The notes under the pieces: model-generated | What the model was told of the DNA's origin: nothing | Seen by the model: only the letters and a program-made list of their open reading frames with translations | Database searches by the model: none | From: JAUPTX01 sp964550665 | GTDB lineage: Bacteria; Patescibacteriota; Minisyncoccia; Phycocordibacterales; CSBR16-119 | DNA: 28,745 bases | Assembly: GCA_964550665.1 (NCBI GenBank) | Contig: CAZJZW010000006.1 | Coordinates: forward strand, 1-28,745 | Reading direction: 5' to 3' | Shown here: positions 6,826 to 14,727 of the stretch, piece after piece | How the letters are laid out: each line of letters opens with the position of its first letter | Position numbering within the stretch: position 1 is the first letter of the stretch | Made by a program: the position numbers and the translations under genes

Positions 6826-7112
6826 TCTTTTATTTCTACTATTGCATCTTTCAGTGATTCAGGGAATGATTCTTTGTTATCTCCAAAATCAGCGAAGATT
6901 ATTCTTTCTGCCTCTTCTTTCGTTATTTGTCCATAAGTAGAACACTGACACTCCTCTTCGTCGGGACAACCACACTCCCACCATCTTTCCCAATTGTTAA
7001 ATCCAGCAAATTCTAAGTATGAAAGATGTTGACCGTCATGATGGTCTTTTCTTAAACAGCCGAATAAATCTTTGGAGCTATATTCTAGAGTTGATCCGCA
7101 ACAATATAACAT
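6801..7112 (-). CDS. Cys-rich small protein A (putative zinc-binding, paralogue of 7186-7494)
   Basis: 103 residues of unknown function. Visible pattern: CC at res 4-5, then CLRKDHHDGQH (about res 19-29), WERWWECGC (about res 41-49), EEECQC (about res 52-57), then a Cys-free helical C-terminus rich in Glu. The CLR-x-H-x-DG-x-H block resembles the C-x-x-x-x-GHxGxH motif of small phage and actinobacterial zinc-binding proteins. With CxC pairs it could form one or two metal sites. The neighbour at 7186-7494 has the same order of motifs. There is no membrane helix or signal peptide. Metal binding is inference. Confidence 0.7.
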   Translation of the reverse strand: MLYCCGSTLEYSSKDLFGCLRKDHHDGQHLSYLEFAGFNNWERWWECGCPDEEECQCSTYGQITKEEAERIIFADFGDNKESFPESLKDAIVEIKEHEARWHI

Positions 7113-7164
7113 GTGCCTTTGTTTTGTGTATAGATTAGTTTAAATAGAATTAAAAGTCAAAATA

Positions 7165-7187
7165 AAAGAAGCGCATGTTGCGCTTCT
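7165..7187 (-). terminator. Terminator of Cys-rich gene B
   Basis: AGAAGCGCA (7167-7175) and TGCGCTTCT (7179-7187) form a 9-bp stem with a 3-nt loop. It is followed on the minus strand by a T-rich stretch. The stop codon of the 7186-7494 gene overlaps the stem. Confidence 0.8.
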
Positions 7188-7494
7188 AGATAACTAAGTT
7201 TTCTTTGTATTTATTTATTAGACTTGTAACTTCTTTGGGAATCTTGCCGTGAAAATCTCGATCTAGCCAGACGAGAAGTCCTTCTAGAGAAAGAGGTTCA
7301 CCTTTAATGCAAGTCTCACAATCTTCCTCGGCGCACTTACAGTCGTAGTCTCTTTCCCAAGTCGAGAACTTCTGTGAATATCGGTCATACATAATGTGAA
7401 GACCGTCACCGTGGCCTTTTATTCGTAGGCAAGGATTATCATTTGAGTCGTCCTCACGTGGACCTACTGGTGGTTTTTCTTTGCAGTGTTCCAT
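7186..7494 (-). CDS. Cys-rich small protein B (putative zinc-binding, paralogue of 6801-7112)
   Basis: 102 residues of unknown function. It repeats the plan of the 6801-7112 protein: CLRIKGHGDGLH (about res 22-33), FSTWERDYDCKC (about res 43-54), EEDCETC (about res 56-62), then a helical C-terminus whose DFHGKIPKEV matches DFGDNKESFPES of the partner in position. A third Cys-His region starts at MEHC. The two genes are in tandem on the minus strand, and this one has its own terminator. The 73-nt gap before the partner gene holds a possible promoter, so they may be separately transcribed copies of an old duplication. Confidence 0.7.
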   Translation of the reverse strand: MEHCKEKPPVGPREDDSNDNPCLRIKGHGDGLHIMYDRYSQKFSTWERDYDCKCAEEDCETCIKGEPLSLEGLLVWLDRDFHGKIPKEVTSLINKYKENLVI

Positions 7495-7540
7495 TCGTAT
7501 TTTTTTATTGATACTAGGTTAGAGGAACATAAAAGTCAAA

Positions 7541-7571
7541 CAAAAAATCCCCGTAAGGGGATTTTTTGTTT
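7541..7571 (-). terminator. Terminator of the S1 gene
   Basis: CAAAAAATCCCC and GGGGATTTTTTG pair around a GTAA loop. It lies just after the S1 stop codon and has T-runs on both strands. Confidence 0.88.
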
Positions 7572-7577
7572 TAGATT

Positions 7578-8666
7578 TTATTTAGCTTTGTTTTCTACGA
7601 AAGCGAGCGTCATTTTTTGTTCTTTTGGATCAAAGATGTTGATTTGGAAGTTGTATGTCTTTCCAAGCTCAAGAGTTTCTTTGAGTTTCTCTTCGCTGCC
7701 AAATGATGAGTTGTGGACAAGTCCAGCCACTCCTTCTTTGATAGAAACCAAAGCTCCGTGTTTGTTGAATTTGATAACAACTCCAGAAATGATATCTCCT
7801 TTCTTAAGTTTGCCTTCAAATTCTTTCCAAGGATTTTCTTTGAATACTTTAAGTGAAAGAGAGATTTTACCATCTTTGATTTCGATAATTCTCGCTTTTA
7901 CTTTGTCTCCAACTTTGAAAATCTTTCGTGGATCATCAATAAGTCCCCAGTCAATTTCTGAAATGTGAACAAGACCTTCTAGACCTTCTTCAATTTTCAA
8001 GAATACTCCGAAGTCTACGATACCAGCGATTTCACATTCAAGATCGTCCCCAACATTATATTTGTCGACAACCTCTTTTCGCTCTTCTTGGTTTGTAGAT
8101 TTTTCAGAAAATACTAATTTATCTTCTTTAGGATTTGCAGAGATGATATTGACTGACATTTTCTCTCCAACAAATTTCTTTAATTCTTTTAGAATTTTGT
8201 CTTTATCAGAATCTTCAACTCGTGGATAGTTTTCAGGGCGAAGTTGTGAAGCTGGTAGGAATCCTTGAATTCCTTTCCATTCGATAATAAGACCTCCTTT
8301 GTTTGCTTCTTTAACCAAAAGTTCAAGAACAGCTTTACTATTGATCAAATCTTCAGCTTCTTTCCAGACAAGAGCTTGTCGTGCTTCTTTAAGTGAAAGT
8401 TCTGTGTATCCATCTTCATTTTGAACCTCAATTATTTTTGCCTTGATTAAGTCTCCTTTTCGAATCTTTCGGATGATATCTCGGGCATTGATAAATTCTT
8501 TACCAAAGATAATACCTGTTCCGTAAACGCCAAGGTCAACGAACACCGAAGCTCGTTTTGTATCTATTATTTGTCCTTCTACTATATCGCCAGCTTTCAG
8601 AGTAAAACTTTTCTCTTCAGTTAGTTTTAATAGCTCAGGGTTTCTTGTATCTAATGTTGTATCCAT
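7578..8666 (-). CDS. rpsA: 30S ribosomal protein S1, four S1 domains
   Basis: 362 residues made of four S1 (OB-fold) repeats: about res 22-95 (opening KAGDIVEGQIIDTKRASVFV), 104-190 (degenerate, LIIEWKGIQGFLPASQL), 203-273 (DDLECEIAGIVDFGVFLKIE, GLVHISEI) and 286-357 (GDIISGVVIKFNKHGALVSI). S1 holds mRNA on the 30S subunit and helps start translation on unstructured leaders. E. coli S1 has six repeats, so this is a short form like those in many non-proteobacteria. The ATG at 8666 follows a terminator-like hairpin plus six U, and the upstream leader is strongly structured (see 8667-8758). Confidence 0.93.
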   Translation of the reverse strand: MDTTLDTRNPELLKLTEEKSFTLKAGDIVEGQIIDTKRASVFVDLGVYGTGIIFGKEFINARDIIRKIRKGDLIKAKIIEVQNEDGYTELSLKEARQALVWKEAEDLINSKAVLELLVKEANKGGLIIEWKGIQGFLPASQLRPENYPRVEDSDKDKILKELKKFVGEKMSVNIISANPKEDKLVFSEKSTNQEERKEVVDKYNVGDDLECEIAGIVDFGVFLKIEEGLEGLVHISEIDWGLIDDPRKIFKVGDKVKARIIEIKDGKISLSLKVFKENPWKEFEGKLKKGDIISGVVIKFNKHGALVSIKEGVAGLVHNSSFGSEEKLKETLELGKTYNFQINIFDPKEQKMTLAFVENKAK

Positions 8667-8758
8667 AAAAAATGTCCGCTATTAGGCGGACGTGCATAGA
8701 TTTTAGGTTTTATGAGCTTTTTGACCGCTCATAAGGTTAGCCTTAAATCCGTCTAATA
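8667..8758 (-). promoter_or_regulatory. Structured rpsA leader, candidate attenuator or autoregulatory site
   Basis: Read as minus-strand RNA, the leader begins with UAUUAGACGG (8758-8749). Next are hairpin 1, UAAGG-CUAA-CCUUA (8745-8732), and hairpin 2, UUAUGAGC with GCUCAUAA (8734-8727 and 8717-8710); they share three bases and so exclude each other. Last is hairpin 3, GUCCGC-CUAAUA-GCGGAC (8691-8674), followed by A and UUUUUU directly before the AUG. The first 10 bases can pair at 9 of 10 positions with CCGCCUAAUA (8689-8680), which would break hairpin 3. A terminator/antiterminator switch is plausible. A promoter upstream (TTTACT, 18 nt, TACTAT, within about 8767-8796) is only weakly supported. 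Confidence 0.5.
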
Positions 8759-8922
8759 ATTCTTTGATAGTACTACAAGAGAAGAAAAAAGTAAACTACT
8801 CCAATATTTTAACCAAAGCAAACTGACGAACCCTTAGATTTCCACAACTAACACAAATTTAGTGATTGTTATTCTTTATATACTATATAATAGAGTTATT
8901 AATAAATTAGTTCTTACTTTTT

Positions 8923-9294
8923 ATGTCAAAAAATAGTCAACCAGGTTATTATTTAAAAGCAACACAGAGTATTTTTCTTGTCGCAGGTATATTGATGGTC
9001 TTTACCTTCCCATACTTTTTAAAATATTTTAATTTTGGAGGCATGGCTCTTATGTTTGTTATGGTCGCTCTTGCAGTACTCGCAGGGTTTACAGGTGGTG
9101 GAAACAAACTAATCCTAAAATTTAACACAGTTGTTTCAGTGCTAGGATTTATTTTAGCGGCCTACCGAGGAGTTTTAATTTTCTTTCAAGGAGTAGAAGA
9201 GCCATTAGCTATTTTTTCTTTCTGGACACACCAAATCTTGGCGCTTGTATTTTTCCTCGCAATCTACTTTGCGGTAAGAGCAATGCGTTCTTAA
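8923..9294 (+). CDS. Four-helix membrane protein of unknown function
   Basis: 123 residues, almost entirely hydrophobic. About four membrane helices can be seen, near res 13-33 (IFLVAGILMVFTFPYF), 38-57, 63-85 and 93-118. The protein ends RAMRS. There are no recognisable catalytic motifs. It precedes the VirD4/TraG-like ATPase gene by 9 nt, so the pair is almost surely co-transcribed. Because that ATPase has no membrane helix of its own, this protein is a candidate anchor, but this is inference from position alone. A -10-like TATAAT at 8886-8891 gives a leader of about 25 nt without a Shine-Dalgarno. Confidence 0.65.
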   Translation: MSKNSQPGYYLKATQSIFLVAGILMVFTFPYFLKYFNFGGMALMFVMVALAVLAGFTGGGNKLILKFNTVVSVLGFILAAYRGVLIFFQGVEEPLAIFSFWTHQILALVFFLAIYFAVRAMRS

Positions 9295-9303
9295 AATATT
9301 TAA

Positions 9304-11220
9304 ATGTATAACCCAAACCAAGTTACATACTTCGGAGAAACAGATTTCCGAGGCAAAAAAGTGCGTTTTGGTATAAAGGCAGAAGATAGGTCTCGCCATG
9401 TTTATATTATTGGTAAAACAGGTATGGGTAAATCAACCCTACTTGAAAACATGGCTGCTCAAGATATCAAAAATGGTGAGGGTATGTGTTTTATTGATCC
9501 ACACGGAAGTGCGATTGATACTCTTTTAGATTACATTCCCGAGGAACGATTAAATGACGTTATTTATTTTGCGCCGTTCGATTCTGATAATCCAATTTCT
9601 TTTAATATTCTTGAAACTGTCGCGGAAGATCAAAAACACCTCGTGGTTCAGGGGCTCATGTCTACTTTTGACAAGATTTGGCCAGATACTTTCTCTGAGA
9701 GAATGAGATATATTTTGAGTAACACACTCTTGGCTCTTTTAGAGTACCCAGGCTCGACCCTTCTTGGAGTAAATAGAATGTACGCTGATAAAGGCTATCG
9801 AGAAGAGATTGTGGCCAACGTAAAAGATCCAACCGTTAAAACGTTTTGGGTTGATGAGTTTGCCAAATGGGATGAGAGATTCATGCGTGAAGCCACAGCG
9901 GCGATTCAAAACAAAATTGGTCAGTTCACAGCAAACCCGATCGTTCGAAATATTATCGGACAAAAGACTTCTAGTTTTGATTTCCGAGAGACAATGGATA
10001 AGAAAAAAATTCTTCTTATTAACCTTTCAAAAGGACGTATCGGAGAGCAAAACGCTGGGCTCTTAGGTGGTATGCTTATCACAAAAATTTACTTAGCGGC
10101 GATGTCTCGAGCCGACTCCACGAAAGCTGACATGGCAAACCTCCCATCATTTTTCTTATTCGTCGACGAGTTCCAAAACTTTGCCAATGAATCATTCGCT
10201 GATATTTTGTCAGAAGCTCGAAAATATAAACTAAACCTTACCATGGCTCACCAGTATGTTGAGCAGATGGAAGAAGAAGTGCGTGACGCGGTTTTTGGAA
10301 ACGTTGGTACGACCATCTCTTTCCGCGTCGGTCCTTTGGATGCTGAGCTCTTGGAAAAAGTTTTTGTTCCGACCTTTACTCAAGAAGATATTGTGAACCT
10401 TGGACGCTTCCAGATCTATCTAACCCTTATGATCGACGGCGTCGGGTCAAAGCCTTTTTCTGCGACTACGATGAATCCACTTCCTAAAAATCCTATTTCA
10501 TACAGAGAAGAAGTGATACAAACATCAAGAAATAATTTCTCAAAACCTCGAGAAGAAGTTCAGAAGTATATTGACGAGTGGTACAAAACAGAATTTCATA
10601 CAGAAAAACAGAAGAAAGAAATAGGGAAGAAAGAAGAATACTTAAAAGAGAAATTTGGGGGAGAATACAAGCCTCGTGGAAACAGAGATGACGAATATTC
10701 TGGAGCTTTTCCTGAAGTAGAAACCTCTAAACCAGAACCAAAAAAATACGAACCTAAAAGTGAATCAAGGGCAGAGGTAAAAAAACATGACAAGAAATCA
10801 AATTTTCCAGTAAAAAAAGAACCTTATAACAACAAAGCTCCAGTAAAAATTCATATTCCAGAAGAATTGAAGAAGACTATTCTCGAGTCAAAAAAAGTAG
10901 AAGTACAAAAAGAAGTCTCTCTGAAAAATCTTTCAGAGAATGTTCAACGACCAAAGATTTCAAGTAAAGATCCAAGTGACGGGAATAAGTCGCTCCTTAA
11001 AGATGCTCTGTCAAAAGCCCTTTCAAGCTCTAATTATAACTCTGTAAATACAAACACCAAGCCAGCAGAAAACAAAACACCAGATATTAAAAAAGAAATA
11101 GAAATACCAAAACCTATTAAAGAACAGAAAGTAGAACAAAAGCAGGAAGATAGAGGATTGGAGGATCAAGGTAAAATAAAAGAAATCCCAGAAGATATTT
11201 TAAAAAGTGTTTTAGAATAA
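9304..11220 (+). CDS. VirD4/TraG-like (TraD/DUF87-type) ATPase with charged tail
   Basis: 638 residues. Residues 1-410 form a conjugative-coupling-type RecA-like ATPase. Walker A is GKTGMGKST (res 37-45), followed by CFIDPHGSAIDTLLDYIPEER. The segment LLINLSKGRIGEQNAGLLGG and Walker B FFLFVDEFQNF (about res 283-293) come next, then ARKYKLNLTMAHQYVEQM. Such ATPases pump DNA or protein through type IV secretion machines. The usual N-terminal membrane helices are absent. Residues about 410-638 are Lys/Glu/Pro/Ser-rich and look disordered, unlike the core. Neighbours are a four-helix protein upstream and a lamin-tail surface protein 13 nt downstream. The window has no relaxase or VirB4, so a full conjugation system is not shown. 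Confidence 0.85.
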   Translation: MYNPNQVTYFGETDFRGKKVRFGIKAEDRSRHVYIIGKTGMGKSTLLENMAAQDIKNGEGMCFIDPHGSAIDTLLDYIPEERLNDVIYFAPFDSDNPISFNILETVAEDQKHLVVQGLMSTFDKIWPDTFSERMRYILSNTLLALLEYPGSTLLGVNRMYADKGYREEIVANVKDPTVKTFWVDEFAKWDERFMREATAAIQNKIGQFTANPIVRNIIGQKTSSFDFRETMDKKKILLINLSKGRIGEQNAGLLGGMLITKIYLAAMSRADSTKADMANLPSFFLFVDEFQNFANESFADILSEARKYKLNLTMAHQYVEQMEEEVRDAVFGNVGTTISFRVGPLDAELLEKVFVPTFTQEDIVNLGRFQIYLTLMIDGVGSKPFSATTMNPLPKNPISYREEVIQTSRNNFSKPREEVQKYIDEWYKTEFHTEKQKKEIGKKEEYLKEKFGGEYKPRGNRDDEYSGAFPEVETSKPEPKKYEPKSESRAEVKKHDKKSNFPVKKEPYNNKAPVKIHIPEELKKTILESKKVEVQKEVSLKNLSENVQRPKISSKDPSDGNKSLLKDALSKALSSSNYNSVNTNTKPAENKTPDIKKEIEIPKPIKEQKVEQKQEDRGLEDQGKIKEIPEDILKSVLE

Positions 11221-11233
11221 TTTTTTAACAAAT

Positions 11234-12679
11234 ATGAAAATGAAATATATTTTATTTTTTGTGTTGTTTTTTGTACCATTTTTTGCAAAGGCCGACGTTA
11301 TTATTTCTGAAGTTGCTTGGATGGGAACAGCCGAGAGTCAGTTTGAGGAATGGATAGAAATTAGAAATACGGGAAACGAGTCTGTGTCATTAACAGGATG
11401 GAAAATATATAAAGCCGGAGGTGAGACAATACTGTTTTCTCTTTCAGGAGAAATCTCAGCGGGTGCGTATTTTCTTGTTTGTCGTACAACCGCGAGTGTG
11501 ACAAATCCTCTTTCCGGTATTTGTGATATCTCTGGATCTTTTGGTGGAAGTGGACTAAACAATACTAGTGAACATATTGTCTTAAAAAATAGTAATGGAA
11601 ATACTGTTGATGAAATCATTGCGACTAGTGGTTGGCAGGCAGGAGATTCTTCTACCAAGCAAACAATGCAAAAAAACGGTTCTTCCTGGATAACTGCTGA
11701 AGGAACTCCGGGCGAATCAAATGCTACAACAGGAACGGGGAATGAAGATGACGACGATCCTCCTGCCGATGAAGAAGAGGAAGACGAAGAGGGGGACGAA
11801 AGTGAGTCTTTAACAGCATCTACTTCTTCAAAAGAGCCGACAAAGCCAATATACACAAAAAAGATTGTTGATATAAAAGTTGTCGACAATAGTGTGCCCG
11901 TTGGAACGCCAGTTAAATTTTCACTAGATACAAGAGATTTGAAAGGCGCTCAAATTTACAAAGGAGAATTTTTCTGGAATATGGGAGATGGTTCAGAAAG
12001 ATATTATTCTAAAAACGAAAAGTTTGAACATATATATGATCATGAGGGAACATATATTGTTTATTTAAAATATTACTCAACATACTTTGACGGTATTGAG
12101 CCGGAAGTAGTTGATAAAATAACTATAACAGTGGGTAATCCCAGTGTTTTGATTTCCAAGATTCATCTTGATGGAAGTGTGGAGATTAAAAACAGCTCAA
12201 GTCAAGAAATAGATTTGTCCGGCTGGTACTTAAAAGATAATTTCGGAAAGACTTTTGTTATCCCAGATGGAACCTATATTCAAGGAAGTAAAGCTTTGGT
12301 TTTAAATTCAAAAAGATTAAAACTCAGTCCTACTAATATAATTTTATTTAGTCCGAGCGGAAGTATGGCAAGTTATAGCGACAGCTTTGCTTCAAAGGTC
12401 AGTACAACGAGTTCTGTTTCAAGATCAAGCCCTCCATCGAAAGTCTCTTCTGTTCCAAAAGGTGAGGTTATGGGTGACCAAGATATAAACACAGAGATCA
12501 ATTTAAATGAAAGACTAACAGGAAGTACTTCTTCCGCGACAAAACAAAAACAATCATCTGTTTGGATGATTGTTTTTGTGGGTATTCTTGTCTCTACTTG
12601 TGTTTTAGTTTTCTTCTTGTATAAAAAGAAAGAAGAAAAAGTTGTTACGGAAGAAGACGAGTTCCAGTTGATTGACTAA
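11234..12679 (+). CDS. Secreted membrane-anchored protein, lamin-tail / PKD / lamin-tail
   Basis: 481 residues. The signal peptide at res 1-20 ends in FFAKA before Asp. The first lamin-tail domain (about res 22-140) has VIISEVAWMG, EEWIEIRNTG and SLTGWKIY. An Asp/Glu-rich linker lies near res 170-195. A PKD-like domain (about res 205-305) has FFWNMGDGS and HIYDHEGTYIVYLK. The second lamin-tail domain (about res 306-375) has GSVEIKNSSSQEIDLSGWYLK. After a Ser-rich linker there is one membrane helix (about res 444-463) and a KKKEEK tail. The layout predicts a cell-surface protein held by its C-terminus. Its 3' end overlaps the convergent DUF5667 gene by 35 bp. Confidence 0.85.
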   Translation: MKMKYILFFVLFFVPFFAKADVIISEVAWMGTAESQFEEWIEIRNTGNESVSLTGWKIYKAGGETILFSLSGEISAGAYFLVCRTTASVTNPLSGICDISGSFGGSGLNNTSEHIVLKNSNGNTVDEIIATSGWQAGDSSTKQTMQKNGSSWITAEGTPGESNATTGTGNEDDDDPPADEEEEDEEGDESESLTASTSSKEPTKPIYTKKIVDIKVVDNSVPVGTPVKFSLDTRDLKGAQIYKGEFFWNMGDGSERYYSKNEKFEHIYDHEGTYIVYLKYYSTYFDGIEPEVVDKITITVGNPSVLISKIHLDGSVEIKNSSSQEIDLSGWYLKDNFGKTFVIPDGTYIQGSKALVLNSKRLKLSPTNIILFSPSGSMASYSDSFASKVSTTSSVSRSSPPSKVSSVPKGEVMGDQDINTEINLNERLTGSTSSATKQKQSSVWMIVFVGILVSTCVLVFFLYKKKEEKVVTEEDEFQLID

Positions 12680-14021
12680 GATTTATCTTCTTAAAAGAAG
12701 CATTAGTCTCCTCAATAGATTTTATCGCTTCTGCCTTGATGTCTTCGATAGGTAATACATCTTTTTTTATTTCAATGACAGGGCTTACTTCTGTTTTTGA
12801 TTCTACTTTTGTCGACGTTACATCTGGGGTTTTTGTTGTGTTTTCACTTTGCACCTCGGCCTCAACACTTTTTATTTTCTTGTATTCTTCTATTTGCCAA
12901 ATTATTTTTTTCGCTTCTTGAGAAAGTCGAAGCGCTTCCTTAAAATCCCCTAGAAGTTTTGCCTCTTCTGCTTGAAGTAGAAGGTTCTCAGCTTCCTTAA
13001 CCTTTAGCTCAGCGTCTGTTTCTGAAACTATTTGTAATGATTTTAATAATGGATTAAAAGTAGTGTCGATTGTTGGGTCAGGAGTAACTTCTGTCATCAG
13101 CATAACCTCTGTTGTATTTTCTGATTGATCAGATACTTCTGCGTTTTCTTTTTGTTTTACTTCTTCTCTATCTTTTAAATCAATTTCAATATTTTCCTTT
13201 TTTAGACTTTCAATTTTCTCACTTACTTCTTTTGTATTTTTATCAGTCACTTCTTCTGCAGTTTTTTGATCTTCTGTTACTTCTTCGATAATTTCTTTTT
13301 CAGCATCCTCTACTTTTTTAATAGCTTCGTTAACACTATCAAGAAGAGAATCAGATTCTTCAAGTACCGCCATCATCTTAAAAGAAGAATCGCTTTCTAT
13401 ACTTTCATTTTGAATTTCAGTATTAGTATCAGCTTCAACTTTTTGTTCTGTTAAAACTTTTTTATGAGCCTCAAGAACAGGCGTGATTTTTGATGTTGTG
13501 TTCAAAGCCTCTTCGATTTTTCCTTCTTCCTTTAAATCTTCAATTGATTCTGTAACTTCTTTTACATTTTTTTCAAGATTTGTTTTAATAATAGCTTTTT
13601 TTTCAGGAGAAAAATCTTTTTTCTCAACAAGTTTCTGAGCTTCAGTTAAACGTCTTTCAACTTTTTGTGTTTGAACAACAACTTTTGCTTCTGTGCTGAA
13701 AGCTAGTTTTTCTTCTATTTTTTCATTTACGTTTATCTTTACGTTGTAGAGCTTATCTCCAGGGAGAGAATCAGTTGACGCGTAAGAAACCCCTGTTCCT
13801 CCGACTACAATCAGAGCTATCAAAACAAGAGACACAGCTTTTCCAAGCGCTCTAAAAGTGAAGATTGAGAAATAAAAAGATTTTTTCGGAATATGTATTT
13901 CGTTTCGGATAGGATTAAATGAAATAAATTGTTCTATTTTATATCGTAAAACATCCTTCTCTTTTTGGGAAAGGCTTATGCTCTTTAATATTTTTATAAA
14001 CTTTTTCATTTTTTTATTCAT
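12645..14021 (-). CDS. DUF5667-like membrane protein, putative anti-sigma factor
   Basis: 458 residues. A short cytoplasmic part (res 1-58) with KEKDVLRYKIEQFISF precedes one membrane helix (about res 60-80, VSLVLIALIVVGGTGVSYAS). After it comes DSLPGDKLYNVKINVNEKIE, typical of DUF5667, and then long Glu/Lys/Val/Thr-rich coiled-coil and low-complexity stretches. The start codon overlaps the end of the ECF sigma gene by 8 nt, so the two are translationally coupled. This order (sigma, then a single-pass protein with a small cytosolic domain) is that of sigma/anti-sigma pairs. The anti-sigma role is inference; no zinc HxxxCxxC motif is seen. Confidence 0.75.
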   Translation of the reverse strand: MNKKMKKFIKILKSISLSQKEKDVLRYKIEQFISFNPIRNEIHIPKKSFYFSIFTFRALGKAVSLVLIALIVVGGTGVSYASTDSLPGDKLYNVKINVNEKIEEKLAFSTEAKVVVQTQKVERRLTEAQKLVEKKDFSPEKKAIIKTNLEKNVKEVTESIEDLKEEGKIEEALNTTSKITPVLEAHKKVLTEQKVEADTNTEIQNESIESDSSFKMMAVLEESDSLLDSVNEAIKKVEDAEKEIIEEVTEDQKTAEEVTDKNTKEVSEKIESLKKENIEIDLKDREEVKQKENAEVSDQSENTTEVMLMTEVTPDPTIDTTFNPLLKSLQIVSETDAELKVKEAENLLLQAEEAKLLGDFKEALRLSQEAKKIIWQIEEYKKIKSVEAEVQSENTTKTPDVTSTKVESKTEVSPVIEIKKDVLPIEDIKAEAIKSIEETNASFKKINLSQSTGTRLLP

Positions 14022-14535
14022 ATTCCTTTAATAACTTTTTTAATTTCTCGACCCCTCTGTGTATCATCACTGATATATGATTTTGCGATTTATCTAAAAT
14101 ATCTCCGATTTCTTTAATACTCATTTCTTCCACGTATCTCATCAAAAGTATTTCTTTATATTTCTCGTCTATTTTATCTATCGTTTTGAGTATTTTTTGT
14201 TTATCTCTTTCTTTATCAAACTCATCTTCTTTTTCTTCTAAAACATTTGGCTGTTCAGTGAAATCTGCACCAGCCTCCAGGATTTGATCAAGGGAAGAAG
14301 ATTTCTTTTTTCTTCGATGATCAATGATCAGGTTCTTCGCCACTCGGTAAAGAAATGCTCGGATGTTTTCGACTTCTTCGCCCTTTTGAAGGTATTGCCA
14401 GGTCTTTATAAAAGTATCTTGGGTGATATCGAGAGCAGTTTCTTTATTAGACGTCTGGAAAAGCGTATATCTGAAAATAGCGTCAGAGAACTCTTCGTAG
14501 CTCTCCATAAAGACTTTTTCGGTTTTAGTGTTCAT
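14014..14535 (-). CDS. ECF-type RNA polymerase sigma factor
   Basis: About 173 residues. The sigma-2 region (about res 10-75) contains ALDITQDTFIKTWQYL and the -10-reading segment AFLYRVAKNLIIDHRRKKK. The sigma-4 region (about res 115-170) has DEKYKEILLMRYVEEMSIKEIG and a helix-turn-helix ending SVMIHRGVEKLKKLL. No sigma-1 or sigma-3 is present, as expected for ECF types. Two ATGs are possible, 14544 and 14535. The first would sit 1 nt after a -10-like TATATT (14551-14546), so the second, 10 nt after it, is preferred. It is coupled to the DUF5667 gene and divergent from another sigma gene. Confidence 0.9.
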   Translation of the reverse strand: MNTKTEKVFMESYEEFSDAIFRYTLFQTSNKETALDITQDTFIKTWQYLQKGEEVENIRAFLYRVAKNLIIDHRRKKKSSSLDQILEAGADFTEQPNVLEEKEDEFDKERDKQKILKTIDKIDEKYKEILLMRYVEEMSIKEIGDILDKSQNHISVMIHRGVEKLKKLLKEYE

Positions 14536-14727
14536 TTCCTTCATAAATATAGACGTTTTAGGTATCTGTTTATTACAGAGCGTATTTTACCATAAAAAGC
14601 TAAACCCACCTTATTTATATGAAAAATAGCTTGGCTAGCTTCTGAATTTAAGGCATTAATTTAGTAAAAATTACAAGCAAATTTTACTTTTACTTGCTTT
14701 TCTATAAAATTAATAAAAACCACTAAA

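Noticed and set aside
7486..7968. Plus-strand open frame of 160 codons
   Set aside because: It runs antisense through the S1 terminator and coding region and has no family resemblance.
11338..11889. Minus-strand open frame of 183 codons, Ser-rich
   Set aside because: It is the antisense reading of the acidic and lamin-tail parts of the 11234-12679 gene; poly-Ser comes from GAA/GAT codons read backwards.
12684..12706. CTTCTTaaAAGAAG as a terminator of the lamin-tail gene
   Set aside because: There is no T-run after the stem, and the bases code for the end of the DUF5667 protein.
14675..14700. Inverted AAGCAA/TTGCTT as a sigma operator
   Set aside because: The arms are short and lie in AT-rich DNA, so chance pairing cannot be excluded; mentioned only in the sigma gene entry.
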